A DNA stretch of 64,000 nt from Bemisia tabaci (Eukaryota; Arthropoda; Insecta; Hemiptera; Aleyrodidae), in the NCBI RefSeq assembly GCF_918797505.1, contig NC_092793.1, positions 86,936,411 through 87,000,410 on the forward strand. The letters run 5' to 3'. The position numbers were made by a program, and so were the translations under genes. This document shows, piece after piece, positions 46,702-57,116 of this stretch (position 1 is its first letter; each line of letters starts with the position of its first letter). The notes under the pieces were generated by a model. The model made no database searches and had not been told where the DNA came from. It saw nothing but the letters and a program-made list of their open reading frames with translations.

Positions 46702-48419
46702 CTACATGAAACAGAGGGAGAAAAAAATTGAGTTTAGTAAAAAAAAAAAAAAAAAGGTTAGTAGAGTCTTGTCATGATAATTGAATAAAACTTCCATCTC
46801 AGGCTGAGAAAATTTGAAGCTATCATGATTGATGAATTCTGCTTGGAAACAATGGTCAAAGGCTGATGGATTGAAGAATACCTGCATTTAACCACGGCAT
46901 GTTACGAAACTATTCCAAAGCTAAGAGAATAATTATTCCACAAGTAAAACTGCTTGCAATCAAAATGAGCACAATGGCCAAATCTGAAATTCACACCTTG
47001 CTATGAGGCCTCAAGAGCGGAGGATATGGCAAAACCTTTGTTGTAGTAGCGACGCACTCTAGCTTGAGAGTACGCCTCTGTTAGGAGCACCTCGGACATA
47101 CGTGAGAGATCGCGTATTTCCGAGGTGATCGCAGGCAGGTGCTTTGGTTGGCGCGTGCCGCGTCAGGGTTAGAGCTTTTGGGCACCGCTATATAGCAGCG
47201 GCCAAGCGGCCAAGGAGTGGTCAGTTGCGCACATGCGTACTTGCCGGTGATCGCCACCTTAGGGCATTCTAGACATCATCGTGAGTCGGGCTATTTCCCC
47301 ATCCCCAAGACCATTACATATTGAGAACAACCTTGTTAACATCAGGATTATGTGCATCCTCCAAGGCAAGACAGCTGAGGCACAAGGGTTTGGTATAGAG
47401 TCTTATTCTTTGTTAGGAAACGCAGGGATGAGGAATTAACGTTGGTTTTTTTGGCATGAGTCCCTCAAAAGGAGGCGAAAACTTACTGCATCACCAGACA
47501 CACGACCAGGCTAGCAGGGTGGTGAGGCATTTTCCTTTAATTCAGTCAGGGAGAGGCATTGACCTTTGGTTTGACCATGGAAAAATCTTGAGGATGAGGT
47601 TTTGGTCAATTCATCTTTGGCAAGTTTTCTTATGAGCAAGGCCTTGGATTGAACCCTCATTCCTAAGTCGACTCACCAGCGAAGTTTCTCTCCGGATCTA
47701 AAAGCCAAGGCTTTGCAAAGAAGATGGTATTTGGTCCAACCCTGTCCTTTGCTCTCCACTCCTTAGGAGCTCTGCTTGCCACAAATTTACTCATTTTTGA
47801 GCTTTCAGCTTAGGAGAGAATACTGATTTTAAAAAATTAATTTTTTATGGATGAATTAACCTGTTTTAAGAAATCCAGCCCGGGAAGCATAAATTACTAT
47901 GAAACGTAATCGCTCCATCAAATTATTGCGATTTAATTTAAAATATCTTACCTGTGGGCTGAGGGCAAAAATGTCATCAAAGCTGCTATATTATCATTTT
48001 AAAGTTTAGTTGTGGTTCCCTCTTGCCTGTTCTTGTGATTCAAGAAGCCAAAATAATCGCCCAAAAAAATTATCAGCGCAAAATTATTGTGCAATGTATT
48101 TATTAGGGGCTTTGGCAAGTTGCGATTTCAAGGATGGTTGTATGTTGCTTATCCTCTCTGTTTTAGTAGAAAAAATTATCTGCAATGCTCATGGTGCCTG
48201 ACTAGATAGATGTTGATTAAGAATTTCAATTCACTATAAAACTTAACATACTTATCACGTCCAGCTCTCTTGCAAATTTTCCTTTGATAACAGCTTTTTG
48301 AGATCCTAAACCCACACTAGTCACCATCAAATGATGCAGTTCTTGTTATTCATCTTTTCAAAAGGGAATTCTAGTAATACACTTATCAACATACTTACCA
48401 GAGAGAGACCTTAACGAGG

Positions 48420-48730
48420 GTAACCACGGAAATTCCTTGACGTTTCCCTGATTTTTCTGTCACATTTTGGTAAAATTTCCTGATAATTAAGGGTATGTCT
48501 GATGGTTAAAAGACATAATTTGACAACGTTTTCATGCAAAATTTCAACGCAACGTCATTTTCAAAACATCAATCCCATTCTAGAAAGCAGATAAAGATGA
48601 CTTCACAATTTTTCCCTGACACTTTCGTCATTTTTCCTGACATTTCCATGTTTACCTGGTCATTTCCAAGTTTTCCCTGACTTAGAAGTTCGGTGACATT
48701 TTTCGATTTCTCCTGACTGTAGCAACCCTG
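48420..48730. repeat. Low-complexity TTTCCCTGA-rich repeat
   Basis: Repeated TTCCCTGA/TTTCCTGA phrases resemble 43760-44090. No termini can be defined. Confidence 0.55.
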
Positions 48731-49577
48731 CTAAACATTCTTGTCCGGGATCAGAAGGCAGTCTGAGGTAGTGGGAAAAATATGGGTTACACACACATAC
48801 ATCTATGTATAGAATTTAAGCAGAAACCTGAAAATGATTGCGCACCGAAAAATTTTTTTCCCCCACTTCCACTTGCTAGATGAAGCGGTAATTCTTGGTG
48901 GGGATTCCTGCCTCATGCAGCCGCCTCTAGTTTCCGGAGCTAGGCCCTTTCCTTTCCTGCACTGCTCTACCCCCACACTCCTTTCTCCAGCACTGCTGTG
49001 GCTCTGTTCGCTCTACAGTTACGGTTCCTTTGTTCCTCACTTTTCTGTTCCTCCACCATCCATAAAAACAGCAGCAAGTTTTGCAGCAGATGGTGAAGCA
49101 GTTCCTCTCTGCATCCTATCCCAAAATTTCTAAAATTTTCTCAAAGATGTCACAAGGCAATAAGCAGCAGTTGGGCCTAGAACTTTCTAGAACCCTTGAA
49201 TTTTCTGTAAGTGACATCTAAAGAATATGATTATATGCAGGAAAAGGGGACAACATGCAAAAAACTCTTTACGGAACGTGTCTATTCAAAATATCCTACT
49301 GATACTGATGACCTACTGTGGGGATATTACTTACAGTTGCTAATGTTAGACTAGAAGTCGCTAAAGTAATCTTAAAAGTTGCTGAGTCTACATAAAACTG
49401 AAAGAAATCAAACAAATGATCTGGAAAATAACTAGAAAAAAGTATGTAATGCTGTAATAATCTTGCGTTCAAAAATAATCTACATTGAGCAGGAGGAAAA
49501 AGGCTTGCAACCCACCTGATTGGACGAACATAATAGAAATATCAGTTTATACATCACACTCATAAATGGCTTAAATA

Positions 49578-49916
49578 TACAGGGTGATACAGAGTAAAAC
49601 GGTTTGACTGCAAGGGCGTGTTCTATAGGTCAAAATGAGACTTTCTTGAGGTATAAAGTTTTTTCAAAGTGCTCCCAGTCGGAGCTACCCCCCCTTCCCC
49701 CCCCCCAAAAAAAAAAAAACTTAAGAAAGTAAATAGTTTTTCCTGAATTTTTGCAACGGTTGTGAACCAAATTTCATGGACATTTGTACTCCCCTGTGCT
49801 TTTATGCTCTGAATTCATAAATGATCTAAAAAAAAATCGAAATCTCAGTTTAAAGAGGGAGTTTGGGGGTGTTTCGGCTCCTATAGTTTGCCCATTTAAC
49901 CCTAGATCACCCTGTA
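49578..49916. mobile_element. 339-bp TA-flanked MITE (ACAGGGTGAT ends)
   Basis: The ends TACAGGGTGAT and ATCACCCTGTA are inverted and flanked by TA. Inner sequence is not strongly palindromic. A mariner-type non-autonomous element is likely. Confidence 0.75.
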
Positions 49917-50060
49917 TATTATGTGTTTTAGCACTATTATATCTGCTGTAACATATCTACTATTGAGATACCAGCTTTGAATGAAATGAATACTTCGTTT
50001 ATTATTCAACTTGCATGATAACAAATAATGGGAACACATTTTAATCTGAATGGTAACTAC

Positions 50061-50169
50061 CTTAGTAGCTTCTGCACCACTCAAAGCAATAATCCGCCGC
50101 ACTCCTTTGGCTATGGCTTCTTCATTTGTGATAACAAAGTCGCCAATATCACCAGCATAGTGAACATGT
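50061..50169 (-). CDS. AARS1: Alanyl-tRNA synthetase, second exon in window (editing domain)
   Basis: The first base completes the Thr codon of the previous exon, then HVHYAGDIGDF and NEEAIAKGVRRIIALSGAEA follow. The leading His is the H of the CGGTH zinc motif of the AlaRS editing site, which hydrolyses mischarged Ser/Gly-tRNA(Ala). The acceptor is TTCTTCCAG; the donor follows AAG. Confidence 0.93.
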
Positions 50170-50410
50170 CTGGAAGAATTAAAATTCATTAAAGACCTAC
50201 ATTTAAAAAGCTAAAATCTGTTTTATTGTGAAAAACACACTGACACTCAGTACCAAGCTAAATCAAATTTCTTCATAATACTTAATTTAAGATTTCTTCA
50301 GTATCATTCCTTTAAATGGAAAACAAACTTTGAGAATGCAATATCATCAACCAAAAACTCATTTTAACAATCCCCCTATTTTCTCAAAGTTTTAAGCCTC
50401 CCAAAAAGGG

Positions 50411-52156
50411 GTACGTGCAAAAAGGGCCATTTCACGCTCGTGTCGGATACCATTGAAACTTGCCCTATTCATTCATCTAACAATGCCCCATGTTTTCCCA
50501 AAGTTTCAAGTCCCCAAAAATTTTTGGGGGGAAATGGCTGGGGGTCAAAGTTGCAAATCCGCTAAATTTTCACGAATTCTTTACTCAAAAACTACTAAAT
50601 ATTTCGAAACTTGGTTTAAACGAGCGTTTTCAACGTGAAAAGAACTTTCAGAAAATGTATAATATCGTAGGGTTTTGTCGACTTAAACTCGAATTATCGC
50701 CTCCAAAGCGCCGGAACGCTAAAAAATGACCCGCTTTTTTGTCACGTTCGGGCCGATCCCCAAAATACTCCATTTTTAATCTCCTTGAAAAACCGATGTG
50801 TTGTTCCTGACTCTCTATGGCACCTATACAGGGTGCGGCAAAAGTACCGGGACCCCCGTTTAATTTTTTTACGGCTGCAGGTAGGAAAATGAAATTTGGG
50901 GGGTAGTCCTAGGTCAATGAAAGCTACTTTTTGACCCCCCCCAAAATTTTGGGGGGCCTTTCTTTGGGGGGTTACGGACCCTAACTACTTTTTTTTCAAA
51001 TGGGAAGACCCCCTTTGTGATACCTCGTTCGAAAGAGCATAAAAAAAAAAAAATTCGCGTAAACCCGAAGTCATTATCTCAAACCGTTTCAAAATGGCGA
51101 CCGGTCAAAGTTCAAAATGACCGAAAATTGGCACCGCTGCTGTTTGAACATGGATTTGCTTGAAACTCGGTATCTGGAGGTATTTTGGCACGAAAAAAAC
51201 GAATTTGACGTTAGATTTTTAAAAAAAACCCTAATTTTTCAAAATCTACGCTCACATTTTATTTTTTTGAAGTAGAACAAATCAATATCATTCCTTGAAA
51301 TTTTCACGGAATTTTCTCCGCACAAAGAGGAAAAATCACAGAAATTTTCAAGACTGGATGTTAAGTAGTTTTTCTTTTAAAAAATAAAGTATGACAGGAA
51401 GTCTGCGACGTCGCAAACCGAGATACGTGGTTTGGTAGTTTCACCGTCGATATATAATGTCTTTACCGTATCCTGGGGAAATGTTTTGTTCGCGAGTTAT
51501 AAGCGCGGAAAGGAGCGAAGGTCGGGAAAATCGGCTATTTTAAATTGCGCGCGGCGACAGATCAGGAGACATGTGGCAACAATGCGAGGTCGGCAGAGGA
51601 GTGTGATTCGCCGCACTGAGCAGGAGGGGGCGTTCTCCTTCTAACCCATGCGACGCGCGCAGTTCAAAATAGCCGATTTTCCCGACTTTCGCTCCTTTCC
51701 GCGCTTATAACTCGCGAACAAAACATTTCCCCAGGATACGGTGAAGACATATAGGTGCCGCAGAGAGTCAGGAACAACATATCAGTTTTTCACAGAAATT
51801 AAAAATGACGTATTTTGGGGATCGGCCCGAACGTGACAAAGAAGCGGGTCATTTTTTAGCGTTCCGGCGCTTTGGAGGCGATAACTCGAGTTTCAGTCGA
51901 CATAACCCTATGATATTATACATTTTCTGAAAGCTCTTTTCACTTTGAAAACGCTCGTTTAAACCGCGTTTCGAAATATTTAGTAGTTTTCGAGTAAAAA
52001 ATTCGCGGATTTTCAACTTTGACCCCCCGCGACTTCCTCCGAAAATTTTTTGGGGACTTGAAACTTTGGGAAAACATGGGACATTGTTAGATAAATGGAT
52101 AGGGCAAGTTTCAATGGTATCCGACACAAGCAGGAAATGGCCCGTTTTGCACGTAC
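50411..52156. mobile_element. Younger copy of a palindromic element family
   Basis: GTACGTGCAAAAAGGGCCAT at the left is mirrored at the right end. The arms (50411-50829 plus 51459-about 51540; about 51655-52156) match closely. The left arm is interrupted at 50830-51458. A single arm plus the loop, closely related, lies at about 56080-56706. Confidence 0.88.
50830..51458. mobile_element. Composite insertion with mismatched ends
   Basis: The left end CAGGGTGCGGCAAAAGTACC resembles TA-flanked CAGGGTG elements. The right part (51239 onward) is the MITE family of 35962-36226, ending CACCGTCGATATA. The opposite arm near 51745 reads through (CCTATATGTCTT in reverse complement), so both parts arrived in the same gap. 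Confidence 0.7.
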
Positions 52157-53077
52157 CTCTTTGAAGGAGACATGGGTGAGGGTTCAAGTTAAAAATCGGC
52201 AAAATTTCCGATAATTTTTCTCTAGAAACTAGGGAATTTTGTAAAATGCAGTTTATACGAACGGTTCTAGCGTGACAAGGGCTTTTAGAAAATGCATAAC
52301 ATCATAGGGTTATGTCAACTTAAAATCGACTATTGTCTCCAAAGCTCCAGGATACTAAAAGAGAACACCTTTTTTCTTTCACGTCCAGGCTAATTTCCAA
52401 AATAGCCCATTTTTATTTTTCATCAAATACTGACGCATGATTCCCGACGTTCTGTAGCCTCCCTAGCTATTAACCATATGCTGAGGAAAGTTTTTAGTCA
52501 GGAGTTATGAGAGTGGAAAGGACCGAAGGTTGGGGAAATCAACCATTTCAAACTACACGCGCAGCGTCGATCAGCTCGGCTGGTTCCTCAGTGTTGCCAT
52601 GTGTCCTCTGATTCTGAATAGGTGCTGGATTCTGAGTGAGTGTTGTGTGAGGTCACTAGACCTCACACAAGTGCTCCGCTACTTGACCTCACACAATGTA
52701 GTTTTATTTCAGCACTGTTCAAGGATTTTCTCTGCATTTTTATCCTTTGAAACTAATTTCTTCTGCTTCAGTGGTGCCCATCCCCCATCGCAGTGAATGA
52801 TAGAAGTTCCCCCCCCCCTCCCGAAAAGTAGAGATGCTCCCTCCTAAATGTGCCGTGACTCCACTCATTCAGCAGTGGGTCCAAGGGGGCCTCCCCAGTA
52901 AAATTTTGAAATTTCAAGACCTCTAAAATGCAATTCTAGGCGCTTTCAGTGACTTTTATCCTCTCCTGAAACTCCATTTTTTCACCTTGTTTTAAAAATG
53001 AAATGTACAGCCAAAAATGAAAAACTTTAAAATCAAATGGTATGATTGGTATTGGTACCTAGAATACACAGCAAGTA

Positions 53078-53332
53078 AACGGCTTTAAGTAGAAAGGAAC
53101 CAAGCCACATCAGCTATTGCCAAATTTACCCAGGCGATTCAATTTTTTACAAAAGAACGTTTAGGCGGATTTATTTGAAAACTTATTTGAGGTAATTGCT
53201 TTGTACTAATTAGAAAATTCACTGATACTTGCACAAAAATCCGCACAACCGTTTTTACGTAAAAAATTTGATTTCCCAGTTAAATTGTGCAATGGCTGAT
53301 GTGGCTTAGTTCCTTTTTGCTGAACGCATTTC
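53078..53332. mobile_element. Diverged relative of the 11275-11527 element
   Basis: The ends contain AGAAAGGAACCAAGCCACAT and its inverse, and the interior has the same CCGCACAACCG phrase. The length is about 255 bp. Terminal bases have drifted. Confidence 0.82.
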
Positions 53333-53399
53333 AAGTATGTTTGTTTTCAATCAGAATCAGGAATAATCATTACTTTCAAGAGAAATGTTTTATGGGGAG

Positions 53400-53640
53400 G
53401 GGGAAGAAATTTTTTGTGGGAATACATTACTTTTTGGGGGGGGGGCGGAGAAACAAAGTGGGGAGGGGAAGAATCTGAATTTGGGGGGAAAAATTTTTCA
53501 GGGAGGGGGGGTTGGTTATGACATTTTCTACGATGGTGGGGAGCACAATTTATTTCCTACAGGGAAGCATATTTTCTAGGGGGAAAGGTAATTTTCCTTT
53601 GGGGGGGGGGGGAGAGAAAGAAAATATTTCCCCGAGAAGC
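53400..53640 (+). repeat. G-rich stretch
   Basis: Several runs of 6-12 G at short intervals (53438, 53480, 53505, 53600) lie on the plus strand. Quadruplex formation is possible. Open frames here are composition artefacts. Confidence 0.6.
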
Positions 53641-53887
53641 TCGAGAAAAAAAAACGCTTCCCCCAACTTCAAAGTTAAAGAGTAGCTCCTCAGAGAGCCC
53701 CTCACTGGGCAATCCTGAGCTTGCGTTCGAGAAACCCTCCTGAAGTGCCGCGTGCGCACTTTGAAACAGCCGAATTTCCCAACCTATGCTCTCTTCTGCT
53801 CTCATAACTCGCAAGCAACGAATTTTTCACGGCATATAGTAAAGAGCTAGATGGGCTTAGAGAGTCATGAATGACAAATGAGTTATA

Positions 53888-54797
53888 CAGAGTGTCCAGA
53901 GGTTAACGTATTTAACTTTCAGGTTCGATTTTTTGGCTCAAAAAACGACTATTTTGTCCTGTGCACGTGTGCCCGAAAACGCTCCATAAATGAGCTATAC
54001 GCTTCTGCAGTTGCCATTTTTTTTCTTTCAAATTGATATAACTCCTCGTTATTTTGTTGTAAGTAGTTGAAACTTGGGTTGGGCGGTTATTTTAAAGCGT
54101 ACTGTTCATTTTTCGTGTTTTTTAGGACGTAAATTTTCGGAATATGACGTTTCGAGCGTTCCCGAATTTTAAAATTTTGATAACTTTTTTGGTAGATGCT
54201 ATTTGAAAAAACGAATTACAGCACGTGAAAGAGCGCGAATAATCGAGGGCACGAGATACTGCACAAAATTTTTCAGACGCAATTTCCATTTCGACGCAAC
54301 AAAACATAGAAAAAGTGTTAGATTTTCGAAGCTCCTTGCTGGATAGGCAATTTTTCTGCACGGACTGGGAGAAAAATTGCCTACGAAGCAAGGGGCTTCC
54401 AAAAGCCGTTGCGATAGCTTCGAGATTTTTAAAGCCCCTTGCTCCGTAGGCAATTTTACCGTATCCGTAATCCATTTTTCCAAATGGCATCCACCAAAAA
54501 AGTTATCGAAATTTTAAAGCTTGGGAACGCTCGAAACGTCATTTTCCGAAGACGTACGTCCTTGAAGACACGAAAAATGAACAGTACGTTAAAAAATAAC
54601 CTCCTAGCGAAGTTTCAGCTACTTACAACAAAATAACGAGGAGTTACATCGATTTGAAAGAAAAAAAATGGCAACTTTGGAAGTATAAAGATCATTTATG
54701 GAGCATTTTCGGTCATAGGTGTATAGGACAAAATAGTCGTTTTTTGAGCCAAAAAATCGATCCTGAAAGTAAAGTACGTTAACTTCTGGACACCCTG
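53888..54797. mobile_element. 910-bp foldback element, TA target
   Basis: The ends CAGAGTGTCCAGAGGTTAAC and, inverted, CAGGGTGTCCAGAAGTTAAC are flanked by TA (53886-53887; 54798-54799). The arms are about 320 bp. A second small inverted repeat (CTTGCTGGATAGGCAATTTT type) sits in the centre. It interrupts the older palindrome copy. Confidence 0.9.
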
Positions 54798-56079
54798 TAC
54801 ATCTCAAGTAAAAATGGGCTACTTTGGGTCCACCTGGACGGTGAAAAAAGGGATCTCTTTTAAGCGTTATGGCTCTTTGGAGACAATAACTAGAGTTTAA
54901 GTTGACAAAACTGTCAAGCTGTCACGCTGGAATCGTTTGTTTAAATCGAATTGTGCAGAACTTTTTAGTTTTCGAGTAAAAAATTCGCCGAAATTTTGCC
55001 CCTAAAATTTCAGGGGCTTGAAACATTCGAAAAATATGGGGCATTGTTAAGGGAATAAATAGGGCAAGTCTTAAAAGTATCTGCTAGGAGTATGAAATGT
55101 CTCCTTTTAAATGTACTTCTTTGAGAGCCTAAATTGCTGGGTGGATAAATGCTGATTCGTTGATAAATGGGATTCCTCACCTCATTTTCATTACGAACAA
55201 TTTACTACATTCGTATATTCGTGTGTATGGCATCAAAACCGTAGGGCAAATATAAAAAATTTTCTTCTCAGATATATTTTTATTTTCTCTGATATATATT
55301 TTTCCTCAGACATATACTTGTTTTCTAGCATGTATAGAGTTCTAGCATGAAATTGTAGTGTTGCCAAGTGTACTCTGGTTCTGTAAAGCATGCGTGCATT
55401 CGTTATTCGTTCTTCAGCGTTAGACCTCACACAGCAGTTACACTTCTGGACTTTTTCTAGATGTTCTCTGCATTTTAATTACTCAACATTAATTTTTTCC
55501 GTAATGATTTACATGTGATCCCTATGAATACATGTTACTCAGTACAAATAAATTAAACCTTACTGAGGAAAAGGAGCATCTTCATTCCAGTTTGGTTTTT
55601 TAAAGATGGGGGGGGGGGGTGTTCAGAAAATTTTGTTGCCAACATAAAAGGAAATATATACGCAATGTATATGAGGGGGGGGGGGAGGTATTTTCTTGAA
55701 ATGGTTCAATGAGAATAATAAAATATGAGAGATTCAGTAATTGTTAATATCGAAGATGGACCAAGCAAAAATGTTTGAATACGGGTGGTGGTGAGAGGGG
55801 GGCACTATTTTTCAAATTCAAAAATTTTCTTTTGTTTATTTTTATTTACATTATTATTTTAAAAATGTATATGTCGTAAATACATGATTCTTCCTCTACG
55901 TTTCTCCTATTGCTAATACCTACTTTACTCTTGAAATTAATTAATTTGCTATGTGAATGAGTGGTGGTAAAGAGAAATATGAAAATTATAAACTTTCAGA
56001 CATCACGCGAAAAAGAGTTGAGAAAACAAAGCATCGATCTAGCCGGTAACACAAGAGTCCATTCAGTTACGAGCTCTGG

Positions 56080-56706
56080 CACAAGCCGGGGTAGGTGTGA
56101 CAACGCTGCGTAGCGAGGCAAGTCTACGCACGAGGAGTGTGATTCCCAGAACTGAGCAGGAGGGGGCGTTCTCTTTCTGACCCATGCGACGCGCGCAGTT
56201 CAAAATAGCCGATTTTCCCGACTTTCCCTCCTTTCCGCGCTTATAACTCGCGAACAAAACATTTCCCCAGGATGCGGTAAAGACAAATAGGTGCCATAGA
56301 GAGTCAGAAACAACATATCAGTTTTTCAAAGAAATTAAAAATGACGCATTTTGGGGATCGGCCCGAACGTGACAAAAAAACGGGTCATTTTTTAGCGTTC
56401 CGGCGCATCGGAGGCGATAACTCGAGTTTAAGTCGACAAAACCCTGTGATATTATACATTTTCTGAAAGCTCTTTTCACGCTAAAAACGCTCGTTTAAAC
56501 CGCGCTTCGAAATATATAGTAGTTTTCGGGTAAAAAATTCGCGAAAATTTCGCGGATTTTCAACTTTGACCCCCCTCCACTTCCCCCCAAAATTTTTTGG
56601 GGACTTGAAACTTTAGGAAAACATAGGGCATTGTTAGATGAATGAATAGGGCAAGTTTCAATGGTATGCGACACGAGCGTGAAATGGCCCGTTTCGCACG
56701 TACCCC
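56080..56706. mobile_element. Single-arm copy of the 50411-52156 family
   Basis: The sequence matches the loop and right arm of the younger palindrome at high identity (for example AGCAGGAGGGGGCGTTCTC and GCCGGAACGC-type phrases) and ends at the same CGTACC. The matching left arm is absent. Confidence 0.8.
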
Positions 56707-56862
56707 TTTCATGGCAATCTATTTCACTTATTACCCTTGTTCGTTTCAGATTGGCATCAGCAAATAATGCTTTTATGCGAGAGGTATATAAGATCAACAA
56801 AGGGATTTCTGTTATTTTTACAACCGATTTTTTAACATATAATACGCTTTCCTCTTCCTTAC

Positions 56863-57116
56863 GTCCCACCGCAGAATTCAACTGACGTCTTCATTCCAGC
56901 ATCACTCTCAGGATTCGACTCTAACTCTTCAATTGGAACTCCTACACACACCACTCTGACAGGATCCGGATAGACTTCATCAAACATCGCACGCAGGCCA
57001 TTGATTTTCTTGGCGTTTGTAAGGTCAATGTGTTTGGCAAACACTTTCTTGTTTCCTTTGATTACAGCTTGTGTTTCTTGTTCAGCTGCTCGGATTTGAT
57101 CAACTGTCATGGCTCC
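56863..57116 (-). CDS. AARS1: Alanyl-tRNA synthetase, first exon in window (editing domain)
   Basis: The exon encodes 84 codons plus two bases: GAMTVDQIRAAEQETQ, then NGLRAMFDEVYPDPVRVVCV, then SVEFCGGT. YPDPVRVV and CGGT(H) are hallmark motifs of the AlaRS editing domain. The acceptor is TTCTCTCTAG and the donor GTAAGG. The codon for the Thr of CGGTH is split by the next intron. The aminoacylation domain exons lie beyond the right edge of the window; I found no trace of them between 57117 and 64000. Confidence 0.94.

Larger units (their letters stand above)
46757..50060 (-). other. AlaRS intron, 3.3 kb
   Basis: A GC-rich patch at about 47030-47350 and the low-complexity CCTGAT stretch at 48420-48730 are present. 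The element at 49578-49916 is also here. No additional exon fits: the flanking exons join in phase and match the family without a gap. Confidence 0.75.
52157..55130. mobile_element. Older, diverged copy of the same palindrome family
   Basis: 52157-about 52560 follows the left arm of the younger copy with many differences. 53690-53887 plus 54798-about 55130 follow the inverted right arm. Its middle holds unrelated sequence and the elements at 53078 and 53888. Confidence 0.65.

Noticed and set aside
49681..49720. Mixed poly-C and poly-A tract as a regulatory site
   Set aside because: It is a simple low-complexity run inside a MITE, with no supporting context.
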